DNA of 64,000 nt from Otis tarda (taxonomy: Eukaryota; Chordata; Aves; Otidiformes; Otididae). Below the pieces are notes generated by a model. The model was not told the origin of the DNA, did no database searches, and was given only the letters and a program-made list of their open reading frames with translations. A program made the translations under genes and the position numbers. Below are positions 25,681 through 36,274 of this stretch, in pieces; within the stretch, counting starts at the first letter, position 1; each line of letters starts with the position of its first letter. The stretch covers positions 40,145,803 through 40,209,802 of the forward strand of contig CM048591.1 in NCBI GenBank assembly GCA_026413225.1. The letters run 5' to 3'.

Positions 25681-26812
25681 TGTTCTGGTTTTGTTTAGTG
25701 AGGGGGGGCCTAAGGTGGTAGCTTCTGTAGGAAACTGCTAGAAGTTGTTCCCCTTTGTTTAGTGGACTCGGCTAGGCCTAGGGCAGACGCACTGCTGGCC
25801 AAGGCCGAGCCAATTGGTAGCAGAGTGTTCCCTGATTACACCTCTCCAATAACGTAATTAAGAAGGGGAAAACAGGGGAAAAAAAGGGAGAAAATGTGAA
25901 GCAGCTGAGCAGGGGCAGAGAGGGGGAGGCGTGAGCCTTGTGGGCCTTGCAGGCCTCACCCTCTGGCCTCCCACCGGGCAGCTGACTGGGCCCAACTCGG
26001 CCCGGCCTAGCTGCAAGAAGTTGAGAGGAGATGAGAAGTGAATAAGATGTAAAAGGATCCTGAGAGGCGTCTGCCAGCCTGTTGTGAGGAACGGCTGCAG
26101 ATGCCAAGGTCAGTGAAGAAGGAGGGGGAGAAGTAATGCAGCTCCTGGCCAAGATTCCTCTGCAGCCTGTGGTGATGCCTATGGTGGAGCAGGTTGTCCC
26201 CCTGCAGCCTACAAAGACCCATGGAGGGGCAGAGAGTCACCTACAGCCCATGGAGGACCCCAGGCTGGAGCAGGTGGAGGTCTGAAGGAGGCTGTGGCCC
26301 GTGGAGGGCCCGCTGGGGCAGCTGTTCTGGAGGGACTGCACCCCATGGAAGAGATGACCCACGCCGGAGCAGTTTCACAAAAGACTGTGGCCTGTGGGAG
26401 GGACCCCACAATGGAGCAGAGGAGGAGTGCAAGGAGTTCTTCCCCCGACGACGAAGTAGCGGCGTAAAGCATCGCGTGATGAACTGACTGCGACCCCCAT
26501 TCCCTCTTCCCCCCTGTGCCGCTCGAGGTGGGGAAGGTAGTAAAGATAATGTTAAGCCCAGGAAGAGGGAGTGGTGGGGGGAGGTTATCTTGTTCCCTGT
26601 CTCATTCTCCTGCTTGTTTTAGAAATAAATGAATAGTTTTCCCCAAGTTGAGTTTGTTTTGCCCGTGATGGTAACTTTAAGGATTTCTCCCCATCCTTAT
26701 CTCAAACCTCGAGCCTTTTTTACTTATATCATCTCCCTCTGTTTTCTCAGAGGGTGGGGGGAGTGAGAGAGAGACTGCGTAGTCTGATCCTGATCAGGGC
26801 TGAACTGTGACA
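25681..26812 (+). mobile_element. Solo LTR, ERV-type, plus sense
   Basis: The element starts TGTTCTGGTTTTG at 25681 and ends GAACTGTGACA at 26812. The flanking five bases are GATAG (25676-25680) and GACAG (26813-26817), a duplication with one difference. A TATA-like region sits near 25850-25865, a middle block repeats CTGCAGCC(C/T)-type phrases, and AATAAA lies at 26624-26629. It shares its overall plan and many phrases with the LTR at 28499. Ends and the U3 start differ, so it is a sister subfamily. No internal region is present; it is a fossil. Confidence 0.82.
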
Positions 26813-26817
26813 GACAG

Positions 26818-27113
26818 ATACAGTTCTACAGTCAAATTACATCTGAAATGTCTATTTGGAAGGGTCATTCTTACATATTAGCAGAAGTTATAGGCAAATC
26901 ATGTGTTGGCTGTTCCTTGTCTGAGTACAGATTCACACATTGCTCCATTTTTTCTTGAAAGAGGTTTAGAAATTTGCAATGCAACTAGCTATAAGAAATA
27001 TTTTTCCAGTGGATGGAAGAGCCAGTCTGCAGGCTTTGAAAGAGGACTTTTGTCTGGGATAGAAATGTAGAAGCTACATCTTCAGCATTTAGCTTAGTTT
27101 TAGCTCATTTTTT
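26818..27113. other. Intronic DNA
   Basis: Ordinary AT-rich sequence between an LTR and a CR1 end; nothing recognised. Confidence 0.6.
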
Positions 27114-27240
27114 ATAGAATCATAGAATAGTTTGGGTTGGAAGGGACCTTTAGAGATCATCTAGTCCAAGCCTCCCTGTTGTCACAAGGATCATATAACC
27201 CGGGGACCTGACCTGTGGACAGTGTTGCCTTGTTCGTATT
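27114..27240 (-). mobile_element. CR1 LINE 3' end, short
   Basis: The + strand begins ATAGAATCATAGAATAG and continues TTTGGGTTGGAAGGGACC and CATCTAGTCCAA, the complement of a CR1 3' end. Homology fades after about 27200. It is a different CR1 subfamily from the 15248 and 46515 copies (TTTGGG for GTTAGA after the tail). Confidence 0.85.
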
Positions 27241-28493
27241 GCCAGATAACACACTATTGTAATCTTGGTTGACAAAAAGTGAGATTAGTGTAGCTTAAAG
27301 CAGCTATCCTTGTGCGTTTCTTATCTCAAAAGCACACACAGAAAAGAAAAAGGATTTGAACACGGCTTTGAAAAAGTAAGTGCTATGAAAAAAGGCATGC
27401 GTCCTTGTCAAATCCTAAGTATTATTGAAAGAAAACAGTGACATTAGCCCTAATATGCTTCATGGACAGGTCTTTTCTACTTGTGCCTCTTCTGTTTGGG
27501 TTTTGTTTTGTTTTTTTTTTCTTAAATATTTGATCTTTTTGCAAAGCTACTTGGGATAACTTGTGTGGCAAAGTGTTTTGCTTCTAAGTGGAATTTCTGA
27601 CTCTGTCTTCATGCAGGAAGTACCACAGTAAGAGTAAGAGATGCAAAAGTTGAAACTCACAGGAACACATTTTTTATTTTTTTTCATAATCTGTTGATGT
27701 CCATCAGTGATTGTTAAGCCAGAATGACTGGCAGGTAAAAGAAGAATTTTGAGAAGGAGTTTTGAGTGGCATAGTTTCATCTTGAGGCAAAGCATAATAA
27801 ATGGTTTCAATTTCTGCATAATGAGCCATGCTCCTTCATTCTGCCTGAAGATGTGTGTGTGTGTGAGAGAGAGTGACAAAGCAATTGGTGCAGTTGATTC
27901 AACAGTGAATTTTGTCTGTTGGACATTACTATGTTTCCTTAGTTTTATGGTTCCTTGAAGCACTTTTCTTCTTGTGGTTCAGAGGTAAGTTTACATACAG
28001 AGCTGCAGTGCTGAGAGGTGTTAGATCAGACCTTTTTGGCAAATTACAATGCCTTATTAAGATTTGTATGTGATTTTTTTTGAGAATTGCTGTAGGGCCA
28101 TAATTTTGTGCTTGTACAAGTGGAAGAGTCATTAGACTGTGCTGCAGCCTCATCTTGACAGCACCATTAGTCATTTTAGGGAGTAGTGTGAGCATGCTTA
28201 AGAGCCTGCTCACAAACCCAAACAAACCCACATGTGGACAAAGTTGCTCTAGAATTACAGAATGACCTTTTTTTTGGCCTGTAGTATGTAGGAGGTCAGG
28301 TAAGATGATTTACTGGTCCACTTGGTCCGAAGAAGAAATCTGTGTGCATTTATGCAGACTAGTTCTTACCTTTCAGGAGTAACAGTATAAGAGAATTAAT
28401 TCAGAAAGCTGCTTTGTTCTTCAAGTAGTGAAAAGTACCTTGACCATAACTAAAGTGTTAACATTGCTGCAGTTGGTGGACTGTGCTCTCGTA
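27241..28493. other. Intronic DNA with a short GT/GA microsatellite
   Basis: AT-rich. The 138-codon minus-strand frame at 27547-27963 has no recognisable motif and is not called. GT then GA repeats lie at 27851-27875. Confidence 0.5.
27851..27875 (+). repeat. GT/GA dinucleotide repeat
   Basis: About six to seven GT units run directly into about four GA units. Confidence 0.9.
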
Positions 28494-28498
28494 CCCTG

Positions 28499-29540
28499 TG
28501 TGTTTGCATGTGTTAGCTGGGGTGCTAACAAGGCAGCTTCTGTGAGAAGATGGCAGAAGCTTCCCCCATGTCTAACAGAGCCAGTGCCAGCCGGCTCCAA
28601 GATGGACCCACCGCTGGCCAAAGCGGTGGTAGCAACTCTGTGATAACGTATTTAAGAAGGGAGAGAAAACCTGCTGCACAATAGCAGCCAGAGGAGAGGA
28701 GTGAGAAAAGTGTGAGAGGAACAACTCTGCAGACGCCAAGGTCAGTGAAGAAAGAGGGGGAGCAGTAATACTGCTCCTGGCCGAGATTCCCCTGCAGCCC
28801 GTGGTGCAGCCCATCGTGAGGCCGGCTGTGCCCCTGCAGCCCATGGAGGCCCACGGAGAAGCAGAGATCCACCTACAGCCTGTGGAGGACCCCAAGCTGG
28901 GGCAGGTGGATACCTGAAGGAGGCTGTGGCCCGTGGAGAGCCCACGCTGGGGCAGGTTTGCTCGCAGGGCCTGTGACCCCATGGGAGACCCACACTGGAG
29001 CAGTCTGTTCCTGAAGGACTGCACCCCGTGGAAAGGACCCACACCGGAGCAGTTTGTGAAGAACTGCAGCATGTAGGAAGGACTCACATGGGATCAGTTG
29101 GTGAAGGATGCAGGTTAGAGAAGTTTGTGGAGGACTGTGTCCTGTGGTAGAGATCCCACGCTGGAGCAGGGGAAGAGTGTGAGGAGGAAGGAGCGGCAGA
29201 GACAACGTGTGATGAACTGAACCCCCGTTCCCCATCCCCCTGCACTGCACAGCAGGGAGGAAGTAGAGAATTCAGGAGTAAAGTTGAGCCTGGAAAGAAC
29301 CGAGGAGTGAGGGAAAGGTGTTTTAAGATTTGGGTTTTTTCCTCATTATTCTACTCTCTATTGATTGGCAATAAATTAATTTATTTCCCCAGGTCGAGTC
29401 TGTCTTGCCCGTCATGGTAATTGCTAAGTGATCTCCCTGTCCTCATGTTGACCCATAGGCCTTTAATTGTATTTTTCTCCCCTTGTCCAGTCGAGGGAGA
29501 GTGATAGAGCGGCTTGGTGGGCACCTGGTGTCCCACCACA
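28499..29540 (+). mobile_element. Solo LTR, ERV-type, with perfect target-site duplication
   Basis: The element opens TGTGTTTGCATGTG and closes GTCCCACCACA. CCCTG flanks it on both sides (28494-28498 and 29541-29545). A TATA-like GTATTTAAG lies at 28648-28656 and AATAAA at 29370-29375, so the + strand is sense. Between them, about 28780-29180, sit near-tandem phrases built on CTGCAGCCC(G/A)TGG and CACGCTGG(G/A)GCAG. The type is known to me as a common avian ERV-class LTR, though I cannot name the exact Repbase entry. No internal retroviral region remains; it is a fossil of moderate age. Confidence 0.88.
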
Positions 29541-29545
29541 CCCTG

Positions 29546-30489
29546 GTACATAAAAGAAGAATCTGTTAATAGCATCTTCAAATGTGGTTGCATTAAAGTT
29601 ACAGTTTTTTGGTTAGGAAACATTACATGCGTGCAAAGATACTGGAGCTGTAGTTTCACTTAACAATTCCAGTCTAAAATAACAGTAATTCAGAAGTCTG
29701 TTTTTAACTGAATTAGGTTAATGTGATTCTTTGAAATTTTTCAGTACAACCAGATAAATCTTAGCCAAGGTCTAATGATGCCATACCATGAAATTCATTA
29801 TATATTCAGGAATAAAAGACAGAATTTCTAAATACCATTTAAAGAAATTAGATGCCAATTTTATCTCTCTTTTTTTTTTCTCAAGACTTCTTATTTTTCT
29901 TCATAGCATGTGTTGTTATGATTCTTACTGCCTTTTAAAAAAAATATTTTTAAAGGTGAAAAATACCAGGACACATACAAAAAAAATGAAAGCAAAACAT
30001 GGCCATGTATTTAATAATAAGTAAGTGTCATTGATGCTCATGTCTTTTTGCGAGAGTGAGGAGTCCAAACACTAATGTGAGTAGTAAAGAATTTAAATTA
30101 AACAATAAAAAAATATGCCACTGGCAAGGTTTTAAAACTGAATGCCAGATCATCAGTAGATTACTTGCAACTATTTGAATGAGAGATCATTGCAGAAGGC
30201 GCTGTTATGAAGCAATTCTTGTCTTGTTAATATACCTTGTGTGTCATATTCCCCTTCTTTTCTCCTGCCCCTTCACCCTCCCTGTTTGCCTTAAGTTATT
30301 CTGTCTCCTGGACCTCTGGATGTTTTTTTTTCACAAGCTCATATTTACCCTTGTGCACAGGCAGATCATGAACAAATGAGGAATTTGCTGACAAAATCAA
30401 TTTTGATGTTTCATCTGCATGGAGTTACTGTAGTAATGCATATCTAGATTGAACATAATGGAAGATTTCTTCCTTGTCAGGCTAGTGCA
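29546..30489. other. Intronic DNA, nothing recognised
   Basis: AT-rich, with T- and A-runs near 29868-29880 and 29936-29955. Confidence 0.6.
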
Positions 30490-30665
30490 AAACCAGAACA
30501 GGTTGCCCGGAGAGAAAGTGGAATAACCCATCTGCAGAAGGTTTTGAGGTTTGGCCAGTCAAAGCCATGACCAACATGATTGGCGTTTAGTTCCACTTTG
30601 AGGAGTATGGGTGATCTCCAGAGGTCACTTCCAATCAACATGTTTCTGACTCTGAGTCTATAAGA
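30490..30665 (+). mobile_element. Old CR1 LINE 3' end
   Basis: The sequence holds ACCAGAACAGGTTGCCCGGAGAG, equivalent to the HWNRLPRE codons, and further on GATCTCCAGAGGTCACTTCCAA, the usual sequence just before the CR1 tail. The tail itself is degenerate (TCTGACTCTGAGTCTATAAG). This matches the CR1 subfamilies whose 3' end reads GATGATCTCCAGAGGTCCC. Old by divergence. Confidence 0.75.
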
Positions 30666-33600
30666 ACCATCCGAGTATGCAAGCAGGTACCAGAATATAT
30701 TGGTTTCTCAAATATTTCACCTGTGTCCATAATGTTTTTGTCTTTCCTTTATCTTCCAGTCCCACTAGTGAAAAAGCGTCTGAGAGAAAATATTCTCATG
30801 TAATTCAAAGAGTGAACATAACTTAGAAATGATGATTGATATTATAAAATGTTTTTGTGGAACCGCTCTGGAGCTGACCCTAACTTAGCTGTAGCCTGAT
30901 TGGATTTGTAGGACAAGACATTTGGTACCAAGGACATAATGTACAGCCTTTTGCACATTTGAGGAGTCTCATTATCACGTTAGATCTGGACTGGTGCTGT
31001 GCCTGAATGCTCACCAGCAGATTGAACAAATTAGGTGCACTCCTCTGCCAATTGATTGTTGTTTGAAAGAAATCCATTACGTGATCTCTAAGTCTGCTCT
31101 GTAGTGCATACTGAAGTGCAGTGTGTGGGGACCATCAAGAAGTTTCCCTTCAAAAATGTACTTTGGATCCAAACCAAAATACAAATGTAGACCCACTCTG
31201 AGAAACTGGCTCTAACAAGACTAGATGACAATCTATTCACCCTTGCAGGCTGCATATTTTTTTAATGCTTTTTCCCTCCCTTCCTCTCTCTTCCTCTTCA
31301 TTCCTTTTTTTCCAGACTTTTTTTCCCCTAGAATTGATGAGAGTCAGAAGTTCAGAGACTTTCAGAAAAGCCAAAACCTGGGTCATAGATCTGAAGGAGC
31401 GACCTGTTTTCCCAGGACTGACTGTCATGTTTTTAATCATTTGCCTGCTTTAATCAAATTTTTGAAACATTACTTCAGCTTGTAGTGACTCACTTTTATT
31501 TCCAGAGCTTGTGTGTTGTGTAGTTGAGCTCGGGATCTGCATGAGTAACTGTCTGCAGAAACTGGCCTGTTCGAAAGCCTGGAAACTTCACCGTGTTAAA
31601 TTTCTACTGTTGACCGGCTGCTTTTGTACATAAAAGTTGTTGTGCTTGGGTAACTGATTTAACATCTTGAGAAGGGTGTGGCAGAAGAGCCTTTTGAACT
31701 CTGAGTTTTCAGTAGCTGTTATAACAATGCTGGAGTCCCGGAAGGCTGTGAGGAAGTTTATGTTGTGCTAATATTTTAAAAGGTAAAGTGAATGACTGGG
31801 TAATTGTAGTGTGGCACCCTAAGTCAGTTCTGTATGGGATAATGGAACGGAGGTTGTGAGTTGACAAACTTTGAAAATTGCAGATCTTTCTAGATTGTTT
31901 ATGCTGGAGTTCAGGCAGGTAAGGAGTTTAGGGGACCAAAATGGTTTGTGCTTTTTAGGAGGTCAGATTTACTGGTCGCCATGGGTTTTTACAACTTTTA
32001 TAGAGCTAAAAGCTTTACTTGTCCGGAGAAGTTCTCGTAACTTAATACCAGCAGTAGCCATTTGACAGACTGATTTTAAACACTGCGTTGAATTCTATAG
32101 TAAAGCGGTAACCTTAACATAATCTTTAGCAACCTGCAGAGCCATGAGAAATATATAATTCTTCGTTATTTTCATCTCTTTTTAAATCCACTTCCATATT
32201 TAAAGTTAATTCAGTGGCTTCCTACCTTCTTTTTAAAGCATCTTTCAGTGAAAGAGATCGCATCCTCAGTACTTTTTGTCTTGAATTTAAGAAATTAAAA
32301 ATGAACTGTTGCTGTAATATAGCAAGGAAAAGGGAAACTAGCATGTCCATGCTTATAAGGCCTTTTATAGAAAGGTCAGATATTTGAAGAGAAGTTCAAA
32401 CTGTTCCTTTGCCTGATGGATAGCAGAGACTAGACCAGCATGGCTTTAAATTTGAGTTGAATGCCATTAGAGAATAAAGCCTTAAATACTACACTTAAAC
32501 TTGGATGTCAGAAGAGAAGGACATTCTGTTGTAGGAGGGATAATCCTTCCTTAAAAAGGAATAAAAAGATAAAACAGAATAACTTTGTACTATTCCCTGG
32601 CATTATAAAATCCCTCTCATCTAAGTTTCATGGAACATTTAAGAGGCATCTTATTTTCTCTTTATAAAACATAAGAATGAAAAAAAATTAGGGCTTCCAT
32701 TTCCTAGTGAGAAAAAGTCATGAGTGTTTTTGAAATATATTGCTTTATTAATAACAGCTTCTGAGAATAAGTGAAAGGAGCCATTGACTCTCAGACTGTC
32801 TGCAAGCAAAAGGGAGAAGTATGTTAAGAGATGCATACCTAAATATTTTCATTACTTCAAGTATTGAAACATTTCAGGATTGTACTGTTCTTCCTTTAGG
32901 TTCATCCATGTGAAATGTGTTTTACCTTACAACTGCCCTTTTTAGTTGCTGCTTTTCTCTGCTACAATTCTACTACTTGGATGTGTTAAGAATAGAAGAA
33001 TATTTGATAAGGTTAAGAATGCATGCTAAAAAGATTTTAAACAGAATATACTCTTCTACTAAAATTTAAGTATTGGTATATAAAAAGAGAAGACGAAGTA
33101 ACCTACTTTTACAGATATGTGAGCCATCTGAAGTGTTTTCAAAGTCAGTTCTCTCTGGAAGGGAGGCAAAAGCACTGCGGGGGGGCAAGGGAACAAATAA
33201 TTTAAAAATAAGACAGCTGCCACTCTACGTGTGTTTAGAAAGTCTTTTGTTTGTGTTCTGGTTTGCTTATGACTGCGTGTTCAAATGCTGTTACACTATA
33301 TCCTTTTTTTCCCATTGTCTGTATGCATTACTTGACTTGGTCTGGTTTACCTGGAGGTTGTAGCTGTAAGTGTTGCATAGGGATGTGACATGTGTGTTTG
33401 GGTGACTCCCCTCAGTTTTCTTTGTTTTCTTCTGTACTCTCTCCTGTCTAATTGTGTTCTGGTGAGTTTTTTTTCTTAGTAGGGAGAGACTGGCGAGCGT
33501 GTGGAAAGCTTTGTGGTTTTGACATAATGCATCTGGTTTTGATTTTCGTGATCTGGCAGGAATGTGTGATCTGGTTAACTTGATTAGCATCAACAGATTT

Positions 33601-34090
33601 ATTTTTTTTTCCTTAACCTGACTAGGGCGCATGTGGCTGTAGCCAGGCGTTGCTCCCATCTCCCTTGCTCAGACTGTAATTTCTAAGCAAGCTGGCGTTT
33701 GAGAGACAGATCTGAGGACCCTGAGCTGTGTCCAGTGCAATTACTACTACTCTTCAAGTTCTGTTCTGAGCTGCAGATGTGGAGAAATGCCAGCCTTCAT
33801 TAGGGTTTAATTATCTCTGGGGAACAGATTTCGTGTGTAGTTGCCTTGGTGCAACTGGTTCCGCTACAGAAATATGCTTGTGCTGAAAAGTAGGTCTCAG
33901 TCAAGATCTTCCTCGGTGCAGAGAAGAGTGATGTCGATGTCCTCCATGTCTGAGTAACTAACCTTCTCTCATCAGCTCTGGGGAGGAGCACAAGGGTTTA
34001 TCTTGCTTCCTAAGTCACTGAAGGTGTAGAAATGATTAATGTTTTGGGCTAGAAAAAAAGTTTGCTTTTGGGGAGCCTGTAGTAGGCAGA

Positions 34091-34147
34091 GAGGTCTGCT
34101 GAGGCCAGTCAAATCCAGGTAGGTGCTGGTCTGGCCAGACAGACCTC
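34091..34147. repeat. Imperfect inverted repeat (stem-loop)
   Basis: GAGGTCTGCTGAGGCCAG (34091-34108) faces CTGGCCAGACAGACCTC (34131-34147) across a 22-base loop. The outer eight and inner six pairs are perfect, with a small internal mismatch between them. Confidence 0.75.
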
Positions 34148-36247
34148 TTGCAGCTGAAAATCTGGTGTGTGTTGCCTAGTGATGGATCTGCTCTGGTGCT
34201 GACAAGTGGCCATGGTATTTCAGAAAATTCCTAACAGTGGAAGATGTGCTTGGGAATTTTTTCTCTGATCACTCAGGACTGTGCTTGGGAAGCAAACGTA
34301 TGATATCCTTCCATGTGGTTTTGGAGAGGACTGTGGGGCTCTCTTTACAGTATAGGACTGTGACACAGTGGCAAATCTGTGAGAAAATGAAAGTGGCAAG
34401 CCTTCAAGCCTTTGGAAACTCGTGAGCAGGTCTGTGCCACTTCGGGGGTTTTTTTTAATGTGAACTGAATCAGAAATTTGTCCTTGAAATAGAAGAAGTA
34501 AAAGGATCTCCAGGTGTTACTAGAACTTGATGATTGGAGATGAGATGGAGCTTACCATGTGGGCTAAAATGCTAACAGAAAGTAGGTAGAAGAGAAAGCT
34601 GTCCATGTAGGGGGGAGAAAAAAGTTAATTTTAATCTCCTGTAAGCTACGTCTATGCATTCTTACTTCCTTCTTCTTAGCATCTCTTGTTTTGTTCCATA
34701 GTTTTTGTTTGTTGTGATTTTTATTTTTCTCCCTGAGAATTAAAGTTGTATAGATACAAGCTCAAATCTATTGAAGTAGCATTTAATTATAGGAATATTG
34801 CAGCTTGAAACCACTAAGATTTTATCTTTTTTTTTGTGTGTGTGTAACTTTGTAAGTTTTTAGTTGTGACTATAGCTTTAAATGAATTCTCATTATTAGT
34901 GTTTCTCCCAAGGTTTTGCTGGGTTGCAGCTCTTACATGCTCTTGCTTACCTGATTTCTGTGAATAGAAGCAGATATGGGCTGCAGTGTTCTTGCTGTCA
35001 CTCAGAAAGAAGAGACAAACCATCTCATGCTTAAAACCTTCTTCTCAATAATGTAATCCAGGTACACATGGGGTCCTTGAAAAGGAGCTTGTGGTATGGT
35101 ACCTAGAAAATGTTATTTCTGTTGTTTTGAATGGTAAGAATGGGATGGAAAAGAGCTGATGCCCACCGTGATCAAATACTTTGGGATTTTAGTTACCTCA
35201 TCTCTCCATCTTCCTCATTCTTCCCCAGTCTGAATAACATCTCCACATCTTGCATATTGCCTTTTTCAAGCCTTTCTAGAAAAAGTAGTTGCAAAAAAAA
35301 AAAAAACACGTAATAAATATAAGTCTATTTGAAATAACTATTGAAATAAGAGTTGTTGGTTTTGAGGCTTTTTTTTTCCCTAGGATGAAGCTGGCGGGGG
35401 GGGGATAGGGATTGTAAAATCTGGTGTTTTCTGTAGCTAGGTGTTACAGTTGCCAGGCAGTGGTACATTTTTGGGTGCATGTTATACTACAAAAGATAAT
35501 CAAGTTCTGTATCCCATCTATCCTACTTTCCAGCTTCACTTGTGTATAGCTCCTTTGAAACATCTGAAATAAAATGAATTAAAGGAGGATCAGGTCTCTT
35601 ACTTTTATGCTGCCTGAGCCATGATTGCTTTTCATGAGGGAGTATTCTTAGCTTGAAGCTGTCAGGTAACAATGAATGCCTCAGAGCAAATCCTGTTGCT
35701 GATCATATAACAGAATCTAGGAAGTTACTGGGGTTTCAGGACTGTTTCTGTACCATTTCAATGAGTTGATGCTGTGCTTTTGGATTTGGGTTTGGGAAGA
35801 TAGGAAACAGATTTTTAGATCAAGATGTGTTGCTCAGTTGTCTTGGTAACTACTAGATTTGTAACAGATGCATCTAAGTAGTAAATAAGTTATTGCTTAG
35901 GTGTCCTAGAGGCTTTTTTCCCCCTCCATGTCTGCTATTCTGCTACTTTAGCCTTTTTTTCTTTGCAATGATGTCTCCTGGAAGCAGTATTCTGCAACTT
36001 GCTTCTCTCAGCTGAAGGAAGCCCATTAGAATAACAGACCACCTAGCTGGACTGAACTGTCTGTTGCTTAGCTTGGTTTTGCTGAAGGCTGCATATTTGC
36101 TGAGGAGCCTTCTCTTGCCTTCTAAAAGACCCTTGTCCTTTTCTTGAAGTGCTCTCAACACCATCCAGATGTTTCTGTGTACCTGACTCAACCTGTGGCT
36201 TGATTGCATTAAAGAATTTTAAAAATTATAGAGTTTAACTTACTGAA

Positions 36248-36274
36248 AATTTTGTTACTTTCTGTAACAAAATT
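36248..36274. repeat. Perfect 11-base inverted repeat, 5-base loop
   Basis: AATTTTGTTAC and GTAACAAAATT are exact complements, separated by TTTCT. Confidence 0.9.

Noticed and set aside
25778-26487. Several overlapping open frames of 60-125 codons
   Set aside because: All fall inside the solo LTR and reflect its GC-rich repeated phrases, not coding.
28525-29250. Open frames up to 171 codons on the minus strand
   Set aside because: They lie antisense within the solo LTR. Their repetitive tryptophan- and glycine-rich content comes from the LTR-internal repeats.
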